Below, one piece after another: positions 45,713 through 57,331 of a stretch of DNA of 64,000 bases (positions within the stretch are counted from its first letter, which is position 1; every line of letters starts with the position of its first letter). The DNA is taken from contig JBBPBK010000132.1 of NCBI GenBank assembly GCA_039720395.1, positions 157,766-221,765 on the forward strand, in the 5' to 3' direction. This DNA is from Liquidambar formosana (Eukaryota > Streptophyta > Magnoliopsida > Saxifragales > Altingiaceae). The notes under the pieces were generated by a model. The model did no database searches, was not told the origin of the DNA, and was given only the letters and a program-made list of their open reading frames with translations. A program made the translations under genes and the position numbers.

Positions 45713-46059
45713 TGATGTAGAACAGATTGCTTAAGTTTAGGACTTTTAATTTATAGTTCTAGTTGAATTAGGTTATTTATTAAGTTTAGGACTTTTGATT
45801 TATAGTTCTAGTTGAATTAGGTTATTTATTAAGTTTAGGACTTTTGAGTTATAGTTCTAGTCAAATTAGATTTTGCAGCCTATATAAAGGCTACCTCCTT
45901 TCATTGTAAGGGGAACTTTCATTCAATAAAGAATTTTCTTTCTGAGATTTTATTCTCTGAGCTCATGGATTCGAGTGTGTTACTCTTTTGTTCGTGGATT
46001 CAAACGATTTTCCAAGAAGCAGGCGGTGCCCTACTTCTTCATAAGCTTCCGCTACGTCA
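45713..46059 (+). repeat. 5' LTR of the Gypsy element (347 bp)
   Basis: Holds three tandem copies of a 49-bp unit (AAGTTTAGGACTTTT...), a TATA box TATATAAA at 45891 and AATAAA at 45925, so both promoter and polyadenylation signals are recognisable. Confidence 0.93.
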
Positions 46060-46061
46060 GT

Positions 46062-46073
46062 TGGTATCAGAGC
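46062..46073 (+). promoter_or_regulatory. Primer binding site (tRNA-iMet type)
   Basis: TGGTATCAGAGC, two bases after the 5' LTR end, is the standard complement of the plant initiator methionine tRNA 3' end. Confidence 0.92.
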
Positions 46074-46091
46074 AGGCTTAATCCTGTTCAG

Positions 46092-47506
46092 ATGGCGAAC
46101 GCACGGAACGAAAGCGAAGTCCTTGACGGCGGTGACCGTGAGGAAGATATAGTTACAGGAGCTGAATTCAGAATTTTCCAGCGTGAGACCCAGCAGGCTC
46201 AACGTGAGACCCAACAAGCGTTACGGGAGATTCAAGCGACTCTTGCTAGGCTGACGGTAGGGAATAATCAGCGAGGCGATGATCCTACAAGTCGTCAACC
46301 TTACCGAGAGAGGGATGAAATTTTTTGTGAACGCCATCCAGAGATTCCACGTAGGCAGCTAGCTTATGAGGATGACCTGAGTGAGGATGAAGAAGATGCT
46401 GAAGCCATACTTCGGAATAATTGGAGGGGTTACCAAGGAAGGCAGGACCGACAGACCTTTCGTATGAAGATAGACTTGCCCAGTTTTAATGGCCAACTTC
46501 AGATCGAGAGGTTTCTTGACTGGTTGGTATTAGTTGAGAGGTTTTTCGATTATATGGATATTCCTGAAGATAAAAAGGTGAAATTAGTCGCGTACAGACT
46601 ATTGGGGGGAGCTTCTGCTTGGTGGGAGCAATTGCAAACTATGCGTATGCGATAAAAAAAGGGGATGGTTCGGACATAGGCTAAGATGAGGTGACTGTTA
46701 CGACCCAGGTATTTGCCTTCAGATTATGAGCAGATTCTGTTTCAACAATATCAGGATTGTAGGCAGGGAAGTAGAACAGTCGAGGCGTACCTAGAGGAGT
46801 TCCATAGGCTATCGTCACGTAATAACCTGCTGGAAACAGATGCGCAACAAGTTGCGAGATGCGCAACAAGTTGCCAGATTTGTTGGGGGGCTGCGTTGGG
46901 CTATATAGGATCGAGTTGCTATGCAGACAGTCTACACCTTAATTGAAGCCGTTGCATTAGCTATTAAAGCGGAAACTCAATTGGACAAATCGATAGAGGC
47001 GGTCGTAGCAAGAAATTCCTTTAATTCTAATCGTGCTGCAGTAAATAAAGGAAAAACCCCAATAAATCAGCCACCTTTGTTTAACACCACTCGCGGGACA
47101 GGTAGCAGTGGAGGTCCAACAAAGCCAGCCAACACTGTTCCACCAGAAGTGGCACCTCGTAACCCTTATGCTTGTCCAGGGTCTGATAAGTGCTATAGAT
47201 GCGAACAGCCAGGGCACCGTTCTAACCAGTGTCCTAAAAGGGGTACCGTTAACTTAATAGAACCAGAAGAAGATGGTAGATTCGAAACAAAGGGGGACGA
47301 GAATGAAGTGGCCTATACTTATGAAGAGGAAGAAGTAACGGGTAGCGACGAAGGGGAGCTGCTGTCACGTTCTCTGGTGGTTCAACGACTTCTGTTAGCA
47401 CCAAGGCGTGAAGAACCATCTCAGCGGCATAATATATTCCGAACCAGATGTAGTGTGAATAAAAAGGTTGTGATGTTATTATTGATAATGACAGTAGTGA
47501 AAATAT
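46092..47506 (+). pseudogene. gag: Gypsy gag, broken
   Basis: Starts MANARNESEVLDGG at the first ATG after the PBS. A coiled region with repeated RETQQA is followed by the gag core ([62 protein letters not shown]) and a CCHC knuckle CYRCEQPGHRSNQC. Breaks: TAA at about 46653 and TAG at 46680 or near, a 19-bp tandem duplication at 46839-46876 that shifts the frame, and a 1-bp loss near 47468 before the protease. Would be the capsid protein. Confidence 0.9.
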
Positions 47507-50500
47507 AGTGTCAAAAGGAATGGTTACTAAGTTGGGTTTGAAAACTAAGAAACACCCTTCACCGTATAAGATTGGCTGGATTAAACGGGGTGTTGAAGTA
47601 AAGGTAACTGAAATCTGCCGCATTAATTTTTCAATTAGGAAGAATTATGCAGATGAAGTTGTGTGTGACGTGGTAGAGATGGATGCCTGCCATATAATTT
47701 TGGGACGACCATGGCAGTTTGATGTGGATACTACATACAGGGGCCGTGATAACGTATATGTTTTCATGAAGAGAGGCCTAAAGATCGTTTTGGGACCTAT
47801 AAAAGAAGAATTTTCAATTGTTGAATCGAAGTCAAAGGGCAAGTCAGTATTTCTAGTGGATGGGGGTGAATTCATAGAAGAAACTAAGGAATTCGAAGAA
47901 ATTTTTGTTGTGGTAGTTGGGGGAGAAGTTGGCAGGGAGTCTATGGAAATTCCACCAGCACTTAAACCTTTGCTAGAGGAATTTCAGGAAATGATACCAT
48001 TCGAACTACCAGATGGGTTGCCTCCTATGCGGGACATACAGCATCAGATTGATCTCACACCGGGAGCCAGCTTGCCTAATCGACCACATTACCGGATGAG
48101 TCCTAAGGAAAGTAAGATTCTACAAGAGCAAGTAGAAGAGTTGATTAAGAAAGGATTGGTGCAGGAGAGCATGAGTCCTTGTGCGGTACCAGCTTTGTTA
48201 GTTCCAAAGAAGGATGGCAGTTGGCGCATGTGTATCGATAGCCGGGCAATCAACAAGATCACCATTAAATATAGATTCCCTATTCCTCGATTAGAAGACA
48301 TGCTAGATATGCTAGCCGGAGCCAAAGTCTTTTCAAAAATTGACTTGCGGAGCGGGTACCACTAGATTAGGATTAGGCCTGGAGATGAATGGAAAACTGC
48401 TTTTAAAACCAAGGAAGGGTTGTACGAATGGTTAGTGATGCTATTTAGACTCACCAATGCGCCCAGTACTTTCATGCGGCTTATAAACCAAGTATTAAAA
48501 CCATTTACTGGAAAATTGTTGTGGTGTGCATTGATGATATATTAATCTATAGCCAGAACGAATCTGACCATTTTGTGCACTTGAGAGAAGTACTTACAGT
48601 TTTACAGCAAAATAAGCTGTATGTTAATTTAAAGAAGTACAGCTTTATAACCAGCAGTTTGTTATTTTTGGGATTTATGGTAAGTGCTGATGGGATTAAA
48701 GTAGATGAAGAAAAGATTCGTGCCATTCAGGAGTGGCCAACTCCACAAACAGTGGGTGAGATTCGTAGTTTTCATGGTCTGGCAACGTTTTACAGGCGGT
48801 TTGGTTAGAGATTTTAGCTGGATAGTCGCGCCAATTACTGAATGCATGAGAAGGGGAAATTTCATTGGGGAGGGGAAGCAGAACAAAGTTTCGCACTGAT
48901 CAAGGAGAAATTATCATCTGCACCAGTTTTAGCACTACCAGATTTTGACAAGCTGTTTCAAGTCGAGTGCGATGCCTCTATTGTTGGTATTGGTGCTGTG
49001 CTTTCTCAAGAAGGCAGACCGATTGCGTTTTACAGTGAGAAGCTTAGTGAAGCTCGCCAGAAGTGGTCTACTTATGAGCTGGAATTGTATGCTGTTTTCC
49101 GCGCCTTGAAGGTTTGGGAACACTATCTGGTGCAGAGGGAGTTCGTCTTATTTAGCGACCACCAAGCGTTGAAATTTATCAATAGCCAGAATAATGTTAA
49201 CCGGATGCATGCCCGTTGGATTTCCTTTATACAACGCTTCACTTTCACTTTGAAGCATAAGGCTGGTCAATTAAACCGGGTAGCTGATGCTCTAAGCAGG
49301 AGGGCGTTGTTGCTTGTCACAATGCAGACTGAAATGATTGGGTTTGACTGTTTCAAGAGCTGTATGTCGACGATGAAGATTTTCAGGATATTTGGGCAAA
49401 ATGTCAGTCGGGACCTTCCGTTGATGGAATGCATATTCAGAGGGCTATTTGTTTCGAGGCAACCAATTGTGCATCCTGAGGAGTTCACTACGAGATCAGA
49501 TAATTCATGAATTACATGGTGGGAGGCTTGGGCGGGACACTTGGGTCGTGACAAAACAGTGCTTTTGCTGGAGGAAGAGGTATTATTGGCCCCACTGAAA
49601 CGAGACATTTGCAGTCATGTTAAAAGATGCCAAGGTTTGTCAGGCTGCCAAAGGCTAATCTCAAAATTCGGGTCTGTACATGCCTTTACCCATTCCAGCA
49701 GCGCCTTGGGAGGATCTTTCCATGGACTTGTATTGGGCCCTTCTGCGAACCCAACGCAGATTTGATTCTGTATTTGGGGTGTTGATAGGTATTCCAAAAT
49801 GGCTCACTTATTGCTTGCAAAAAGACCTCCGATGCAGTCCACGTGGCAAATTTGTTTTTTTCAAAGAGGTTGTTCGTTTGCATGGGGTTTCCCAAATCCA
49901 TCACTTAGATAGGGACACCAATTCTGAGTCATTTTTGGCGGACTTTATAGAGGCGGTTTTGACACCTCCCTGAATTTCAGTAGCACGAGTCATCCTCAAG
50001 TTGATGGACAAACAGAAGTGGTGAACCGCACTCTTGGGAATTTAATCGTTGCATTTCTGGAGAGAAGCCGAAACAGTGGGATCTTGCTCTTGCACAAGCT
50101 GAATTTGCTTTTAACAGTATGCTAATCAGTCTACTGGGAAGACCCGTTCCAAATTGTTATTGCTGGTCCTCCACGCCATGCTTTAGACTTGGTTCTTCTG
50201 CCAAAACTTCCTGGTTTGAGTATTGCAGCAAAAAATATGGCAGATCGAATCAAGGCTATTCAAGAAGAGGTGCGGAAAAATTTGGAGGCATCTAATGCAA
50301 ATACAAGGCTGTTGCTGATAAAAAGAGAAGGGCTCAAGTATTTCAAGAGGGGGATCTAGTGATGGTTTATTTGCGCAAAGGGCGGTTGCCAGTGGGCATG
50401 TACAACAAACTGCGAGACAAGAAATATGGTCCTTTCCAGATTCTATAGAAAATTAATGATAATGCCTATGTCGTGGACCTTCCTGCAGATATGGCCATCT

Positions 50501-50585
50501 CTCCTACTTTCAATGTTGCTGATTTGTTTGAATATCATCCTCCTGATGTGTCGTCTTCTCAATTAATTACCTTGAGGTCGAGTTC
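47470..50585 (+). pseudogene. pol: Gypsy pol: protease, RT, RNase H, integrase, broken
   Basis: Protease-like start with a degenerate active site (DNDSS) and [17 protein letters not shown] has [40 protein letters not shown] and CIDDILIYS. RNase H has [37 protein letters not shown] and [16 protein letters not shown]. Integrase is recognisable only as scattered frames ([22 protein letters not shown]). Breaks include TAG at 48363, a 1-bp loss near 48515, and frameshifts near 48800, 49540 and throughout 49600-50500. No chromodomain was recognised. Confidence 0.9.
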
Positions 50586-50603
50586 TTTTCAAGCAGGGGA
50601 GAC

Positions 50604-50949
50604 TGATGTAGAACAGATTGCTTAAGTTTAGGACTTTTAATTTATAGTTCTAGTTGAATTAGGTTATTTATTAAGTTTAGGACTTTTGATTTATAGTTCT
50701 AGTTGATTAGGTTATTTATTAAGTTTAGGACTTTTGAGTTATAGTTCTAGTCAAATTAGATTTTGCAGCCTATATAAAGGCTACCTCCTTTCATTGTAAG
50801 GGGAACTTTCATTCAATAAAGAATTTTCTTTCTGAGATCTTATTCTCTGAGCTCGTGGATTCGAGTGTGTTACTCTTTTGTTCGTGGATTCGAACGATTT
50901 TCCAAGAAGCAGGCAGTGCCCTACTTCTTCATAAGCTCCCGCTACGTCA
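50604..50949 (+). repeat. 3' LTR of the Gypsy element (346 bp)
   Basis: Same as the 5' LTR except for a 1-bp deletion in the second 49-bp unit and five transitions, by eye. Confidence 0.93.
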
Positions 50950-51175
50950 GTTTAAGTGGACCTTTTAGTCATTTATGAAGTGAATACTATAAATAGCAAA
51001 AAAGTCTACTTAAACGATAGATTTTGAAGAACTTTCTTTTAAAATGTTGTTCAAAATAATGTTTTTTTAATGAAATATGCGATAAGTTTTTATGAAAACC
51101 TTTATATTTTTCATAAAACTTTAAAATAAAATAAGTGGGGGATGAAAAGCAAGTCTTGGGGTGCCAATAGAGGCC

Positions 51176-52015
51176 CTCCCATATCAATTACAGAGTATTT
51201 TCTGACCCTTTAATAATGGAGGCCCAAGACTCGCGATCAATGTTATACATTTTCCTATATCTTAATAAAAGGGTAAATTATATTTACATCATCCGTATAA
51301 TGTAACAAATAGATATCCCGTTTCGTTTTTAAAATTACACTAACACTCTTGGCAAAGTTATATCTTTAATGGTTTTAACAAGATAAATAAAATGACACAA
51401 ATGCCCTTAATAAAATGCGATATTTAATATTTTCTTATTTTTAATTCCTATTTTTAATTACATCTAAACAAAAACACAACATTTGGAAACTATGCAAAAC
51501 ATAAAGTAAAGAGCTGTGGATAGAACCAAGAATAGAGGAGAACAAAGAAGAAATTCTAGATTTTTTTTCTATTCTAGGTAGTCTTTTTGATAAATAAATG
51601 AGTTTTAAATTTTGAGTGAGATTCACTACACTCTTTCACGCCTTTTGTGTTTGGTTGCCTAGAAAACTATGGAATAGAAAAGAAATTTTTTATTTTTTTC
51701 TATGTTCATGTTTCTAAAATGAAAAGTTATTGCACTTAATGATTTATTATTGTTGTTCTCTTAATTTAGAGATGATTTTGGTATTTTGGGAAAAAATAAC
51801 GCCCACATGACTTAACTTGGATGGAATTATTAAGGCTTTGAACTTTAAAGTTTTCTTTTTTTTTTTTTTTTTGGCTACTAATTGAAGTTACTTGTGAAGC
51901 ATTCACACAAATCTTCTCAATAATTCATGTTACAATTTTTCACATTTTCCTTTCCGTGTTATCCCCAACCATCATTATGGCACTGTAAAAGTTTCCTCAG
52001 TGATGAATTAATTGT
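51176..52015. other. NLR-type upstream sequence and a possible miniature element, no gene
   Basis: 51185-51250 (ATATCAATTACAGAG, CTTTAATAATGGAGGCCC) is the upstream line of the leader modules. 51266-51420 begins GGGTAAATTATATTTAC, like a Mutator-type end. 51930-52010 has TTTCACATTTTCCTTTCCGT, as before NLR2's leader. Confidence 0.5.
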
Positions 52016-52021
52016 CTTTCT

Positions 52022-52056
<35 letters not shown>

Positions 52057-52650
52057 TAGACTCTCAATCACTCGTTAACTCTCCCGATTTCTAGTCTCTC
52101 TCTTTCTTGCTCTCTCGATCGATCCGCGGTACGTACGAGTGACATTTTTTATTTGTTTTAGTTTTATAGTGTTAGAGATGTTGATTAAGTTTGTTTTTGA
52201 CATTTTGGGTCTTTATTTTTGGGGGAATTTTTGTATGATTTTTTCTTTTAAAACTATTATCTTGATATGTATGGTGATGGAAGATTTTGTGCATGGCATT
52301 TCTTTTCTTTCCAGGTGATGATGAGTGGGCTTTTTGTTTAGAAGATGAGTTAACTGTTTGAATGTGAATAGTCATTTGAAATTTTGTTTTTTTTGTTTAT
52401 GTTTGAGGGTTAGCGAATTTTTAATTTTATTGTTAATTTTTATTTTGATGGTGGAATTTGGACTTGGAAAACAGCTTTTAACCTTGTTGGCACTGTATAA
52501 TGGTGAATAGTTTCTGGGAATCTCTCTCTCAATCTAATCTCTCCATCAGTCATTCACTCATTCACTTTATCGATTTCTCGTAGACACTCTTTCTTTATTG
52601 GTCTTCTGATCCACAGTATGAGTAATATCGTTTTCTAAATTTTATTTTAT
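52016..52650 (+). other. Orphan NLR 5'-leader modules 4 and 5
   Basis: First leader: (TC)n at 52022-52052, then GATCGATCCGCG and donor GGTACGTACG at 52138, followed by the intron-like GGTGATGGAAGATTTTGTG and GATGATGAGTGGGCTTT. A second, shorter leader follows at 52510-52620, ending TGATCCACA with donor GTATGAGTAA at 52616. Neither is followed by NLR coding sequence. Confidence 0.6.
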
Positions 52651-54019
52651 TATTTGAGAACACCAACCAACACTCCACCTCTCCTTTCTATTTTTCCCTT
52701 CCCTCCGCTTTTCTCTCATAATCAAACGAAGGAAAATGTCTTCCTCCCTCCCTTTTTCCTTCTTTCCTTTCTCCCACTTTTCCTCTCTACCAAACAACGG
52801 CTTAATAAACTTCATTTTAGGACTCTTTTATAAGGTTCAAGGCATGAACAAAAGGGGATACTTGCAACCAAGTCAGTCTTTTTCCAACTTTAATTTCCAC
52901 TCCAATATCTCAGATTTCATTGGATTTTCACCAAAGCTAATATTGAACCCAAACCCAATCTTAGGACTTCCGCTGAAAGCATATGACCATTGATAGAATT
53001 GTGAAAGGGGGGCACATAGATGAGCACCCATTAAATAATTTAAAGTAATTATTCAAAAACTCTGTGGAAAAATGGTCATTCAAAAAGTGGTTGAGAAGGT
53101 GGCAAAATTTACAAATATTGAAATAATTACCACGGCTCATGATTTAGAGATTCTGAGTGTAAGTCTTTAATTTCTTTAACTCGTTATTAACGGATGCTTG
53201 AATTTGCAGGTGGGTTATGCATCATGGGAGGATTTAGCTTAGTTCAAACTTTGGCAAGAAGAGTAGGTCTAGAATACAAATGGAGATCCCCTGCCCACTT
53301 CTATGGACCCTTTCATGCCCTTTCGTATGATTGGGTTATATTAGCATCATAAAACTTACATTGAGATATAACAAGTAATTGGTCTGCTTAATGTCTCTGT
53401 CCTAGACCTTAAGAGATTAACTCATTTAAAATGTTTTGACAATTTAATAAAACTATTTTTTCCTGTGAGAGAATATCAAAGTTTTACACCATTCAAATAA
53501 CTGATTAAAGTTGAATTAATCAATATATAAGATGATTCAATGGAACTGATTTTGTGAGGACATAATGTATTTGTAAGATCTACTGTTTGGTTGATTCTAA
53601 TAATATTTTGATGATGATGGGATCCAATTATATAAAGGAGACACGGGAGAGAGTGTGATTAATAGGGCAGAGGATCGCTATTCAATATTTGGGATACCGG
53701 CTCGTTTGGTACAAACAAAGAAGGAAAAAAAAATAAAAAAAACAAACAAACAAACAAACAATCAAACAAACAAACAACTTACATAGTTATCTTTCAAATC
53801 TAACGTGAACAATCTCAACCTAGCTTACAACAGTTCTCTGTTACATCCTTTGCAATGGAAGCTCGATCTTTGGCAACCGGCGTTCGAAAACCAAACCTTG
53901 ATCTCGGCCCACCAGTGTCGGCAACCAAACCTCGATCTAGGTCGATCACCCAACGTTCGCAATCAAGCTCAACAAATCAACCGCCCTTCAAGGGCAACCG
54001 CGTGCATCCAATCTGCACA
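52651..54019. other. Intergenic, no gene supported
   Basis: Pyrimidine-rich stretch at 52690-52795 and a (CAAA)n microsatellite at 53736-53776. A possible exon edge (TTTGCAG/GTGGGTTATGC) occurs near 53210, but no frame of recognisable protein extends from it. 53860-54010 has a repeated GGCAACCAAACCTCGATC-like phrase without family resemblance. Confidence 0.4.
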
Positions 54020-54515
54020 TCCAACACTGATATGATCTCTTTCATTGTCATGTATTGGTCCCATAAACCCTGTAACCCACTGACGCACGAGGTATAATCT
54101 TAATACGGGTATTGATATAACTTATATCAACACATTTTTAGTTGACTACCATCCTATATTTATATTTATGGTCTCGATTAGGTGAACACATGTTGATATG
54201 ACTTATATCAACTCTCACATTTGGGGTTGTATATTAAGCCAATGCATTAGTGGGTTATGGGATACAATGGGCCGATGCACAAGATACAACTGCTAATGCA
54301 TGGTGCTATATATATACAAACAGGATCGAAGACTTATATAAAGCACTTCATTTTTGTACCTCATTTACACATTGCTCATTTTTAAACACGTGTTCACTTA
54401 ATTTATATCAACACCATGCATCAGGTTATTATATCTTGTTCATTGGTAATGTATTCCGTAACACATTAATGCATGAGGTATAACCACAATGCAGTACTCA
54501 CTTAATCGTCATCTA

Positions 54516-54535
<20 letters not shown>
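54020..54535. repeat. Dispersed (TA)n-associated palindromic repeat, copies 4 and 5
   Basis: Two copies, the first ending GATATAACTTATATCAACAC at 54112-54131 and the second starting TTAGGTGAACACATGTTGAT at 54178. Each has the GGGTTATGGGATACAATGG or CGAGGTATAATC internal blocks. It ends in (TA)n at 54512-54538. Confidence 0.65.
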
Positions 54536-54546
<11 letters not shown>

Positions 54547-54915
54547 CCTTTGTATATATATAATATATTTATTTATTTATTTTCCTTGTAGAAGAATGGA
54601 ATTATATATAACAGAAAGTAGTATGAGCAAGATGAGCAATGGGTCAAGCACATTTGCTTTGAAGTTGCTTTGAAGCTGCTATGAAGCTTTCACAGCAGAA
54701 AACAAATCATTTCTTGTTCCTTTTAAGAAAAGATTCTCAATAGTCAACGTCACACTTCTTGACAATTTCCTTCCCGTGTGAAACACATCACCCACCACTA
54801 TGGCACATTTGCTTTGAAGCTTACATGATGGAAGACAAATCCCTTTTCTATTAGTGATTACGGAGTAATTGACTTCACTATTTTTAATTTTTTTTAAGCT
54901 TTTTTTTTTGGTTAA
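54536..54915. other. AT-rich intergenic, no gene
   Basis: Includes a TTTCCTTCCCGTGTGAAAC fragment like the NLR leader upstream line (54768), and T-rich sequence. No gene seen. Confidence 0.45.
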
Positions 54916-56278
54916 GGGTGAATTGCATTTAAGAATCCTGAATTTGGATCATGTTTCACCTAAAGATCCTAAATTTCACTTGTATCAATTTGGTACCTAA
55001 TATCAACATTGACGAGAAATCAGAGTTAATGGCAATTAGAAAATGATTTTTTTGTCCCCCCAAAAACGATGTCGTTTGAGATGTTTAGGCAACAAAGAAC
55101 TTTCAAACAGTCAAACCCATTTTCTCTCTCTATCTCATCCGTCGATTTGAAGCTGCTTTTGACCTCGTCTGTGCTGCAGCCAATCCAAGCCGCACTTCAA
55201 TTAAAGGGTTTATGTTGATGGGGTTGCCGTCGAGGATGAGGAGATAAAGAAGGGGAGAACGGTGGCGGCGGACGGCGGCCATGGCGTGACCCACTGAGTG
55301 ACTACCCAGAAAAGTGCCCACCTGGTGGGGCTGACTCGGTGGTGCTCTACACGACGTCACCATATGGTGTTCGACGAGCGTGACGTGTCGTTGCACGGCG
55401 AGCTTTTGAACGAGCTGAAGGAGTTGCTGGGCAAAGGAGCGGCGATGCCGAGGTTGATTGCCGGAATCTGAATTTTTCCGACGAAGCTGGATGGTTAATT
55501 TGGTGCTGTTGTATTTATTTACTATTTTAGTGTGTGGTTTTCATATATAGTTGATGAAGATTTATGGGTTTTGGGTTTTCAAAGAGCAGAGAATAGAAGA
55601 AAAGAAGTTTAGCGTACAAAATCCATTTTGACAAAATCAATGTTGAATCTCCAGAATGGTTGGCATGGATGGAAACTTCACTGGGAACAAAAGGATTGTC
55701 CCTCAAACGAGCCAAAGTAGAGCCTACAAAAGGTAATTTTCCGTCGACCATTGCTGGAGAAGATGACCCCAAAAGGTAATTTTTTTTTCCTTTTTTACTA
55801 CCCTCTTTTCATTCTCTCTCTTCTGTGTTATATATATATATATATATATATATATTTTTTTCCTGGTCGCCGGAAAGTCTCTCTGCTTCGCTGAGACGAT
55901 ACAAATGGTCGATGGTTGGGTTTTAAACCAGTCGGTGACGGTGGGTTTCAAACCAAACCAATTGCCGACGCCGACGATGACGAATGGGAAAATTTTTCAA
56001 AATGGAGTTAGCTGAAGTGGGAGTGTGGGGAGTTCATGGGTGGAGTTGGCCGGAGTAGTGAGTGGGGAGGGCAAAATGGGGATAATGTAATTTCAATTTG
56101 GGCACATGCTGTGCATGTGCAAAATTAGAAGCAATTCCGTTGGTCGACAAACGGTTTCTGACGTTGGACCCTTAATTGAAACTCAATTAATACTTTGGAT
56201 ATCAAATTGATGCAATTGAAATTCTGGATCCTTACGTGAAATATGACCTAAATTCTGGACCTTAAGTGTAATTTACTC
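54916..56278. mobile_element. Candidate Pack-MULE (Mutator-like, long terminal inverted repeats)
   Basis: The left arm (54916-55010: GGGTGAATTGCATTTAAG, ATCCTGAATTTGGATCATG) is the imperfect reverse complement of the right arm (about 56150-56278: CATATTTCACGTAAGGATCC on the minus strand). Both share the ATTTAGGTCATATTTCAC and ATCAATTTG blocks. The interior has higher GC at 55130-55470 and contains a glutaredoxin gene fragment. No transposase. A 9-bp target duplication was not clear, so the class rests on arm length and captured gene. Confidence 0.65.
55312..55471 (+). pseudogene. Captured glutaredoxin-domain gene fragment
   Basis: One frame gives CPPGGADSVVLYTTS and a shifted frame gives VFDERDVSLHGELLNELKEL followed by LGKGAAMPRL and a TGA. 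These match consecutive parts of the plant glutaredoxin-like family of At5g39865 type (CPPGG..VVLYTT, then an ERDVS block). The roughly 20-25 residues that should link them are deleted and the frame changes. The C-terminal cysteine-rich tail is missing. Upstream GC-rich sequence may be more of the same gene but I could not recognise it. Non-functional. Confidence 0.75.
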
Positions 56279-57331
56279 TTTTATGAATTTTGGCTTTAAA
56301 TTGGTGGCAAATGGACCGATCCTATATTTTACTCACACTTCAACCCCACCCAATTAGCATTAAACCGCAAGGGCCTACTGAAAATTATCTATCTATATAT
56401 ATATATATATAGCTTCAAGATTCTCAAGAGTCAATAGCATGTTTCCATTTTTCTTTCCGCGTGAGCCCACACCTAGGAGTTTGGATTCGGTGTTGAGATG
56501 AAAAAATTTAATACCGTGTTGAGTTCACCGTGGCCATTGGATGAGATTTTTTACAACTAAGATTAAATGATCAAATAGTTGTTATTGAAGTCATTTTGTT
56601 TAGTTTCAATAGCAACTTTTGATCTTTTAATTTTGACTATCCAAAATCCTATTGAATGGTTGAGATGAACTTGGTACAGTGCTGTATTCATACAAGCTAC
56701 AACTCAGCACAAAATCCTCTTCCCATGCCTAGCCACCTTTCAGTGGCACTGATCGAGTGGTGAATAATTCAAAAAATTTGCCCTTCTCCCCTATTGTTTA
56801 AATAAGATGAATAGGATTGCTCCATGCGAGTATGTGGGTTCAGTTCCTCAATAATTATCCGCATTTGGCCCTCAACAAAATGATTCAAAATAATTCTTTT
56901 TGGTTAAATCTTAGAACGACATGAGATGATTCCCGCGCATTTGATTTTTGTTCCTTTCTTTTTTTAAATGAAAAAAATACCCAAAGGAGAGAGGATTGGC
57001 ATTGACCCCAACCAGAATTTTCAATAGTCATCAACAAAAGTACAAAAGCATGAGGGACCATATGCCAGTGTACCCTTCATTTTCAATAGTCATCAACACA
57101 ACTACTCTACGCTCTTAACTTGCATTTTACCCACCAAAAAAAAATAAAAAATAAAAAATAAAATGATGTTAACTTGCATTATTGCTGAAACATATGGCAG
57201 CGAAACATTGTGCTTTATCTCTTAAATTTGGCAATAGAAGACCAGCTTCTCAGGTCGCTCAGGCAGCCAGGCTATCACGTACATTAAAACCATTTTGTTT
57301 CTGATTTTCATTTTGTTTTCTCCTTCCAAAC
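56279..57331 (+). other. NLR3 upstream region, no other gene seen
   Basis: A (TA)n tract lies at 56393-56411. The block CTTCTCAGGTCGCTCAGG at 57246 matches the conserved pre-ATG box of NLR1 and NLR2. The CT-rich leader exon was not found here, and the pre-ATG acceptor is not conserved. Confidence 0.5.

Larger units (their letters stand above)
45713..50949 (+). mobile_element. Ty3/Gypsy LTR retrotransposon (5237 bp), complete structure, dead coding
   Basis: LTRs at 45713-46059 and 50604-50949 have ends TGATGTAG and CTACGTCA, and the target duplication is GTTTA (45708-45712 and 50950-50954). The PBS TGGTATCAGAGC matches initiator-Met tRNA, and a purine tract GCAGGGGAGAC precedes the 3' LTR. 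Internal order gag, protease, RT, RNase H, integrase shows Ty3/Gypsy. Many frameshifts and stops are present although the LTRs differ by only about five substitutions and one indel. Confidence 0.95.
45545..51175. mobile_element. Foldback / long-TIR miniature element, split by a Ty3/Gypsy insertion
   Basis: 45545-45712 and about 50990-51175 are inverted copies of one another (about 85-90% by eye), with outer ends GGCCTCTATTGGCACC and GGTGCCAATAGAGGCC. Removing the Gypsy element and one GTTTA copy restores a continuous element of about 389 bp with a loop of about 45 bases. No transposase; the superfamily was not settled because no clear target duplication was found. Confidence 0.85.

Noticed and set aside
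53805..54097. Two overlapping plus-strand frames with a repeated motif
   Set aside because: They overlap in different frames, reflect a short local repeat, and have no recognisable domain.
55130..55396. Minus-strand open frame of 88 codons
   Set aside because: It lies opposite the GC-rich glutaredoxin-like fragment; the sense-strand match is more specific.
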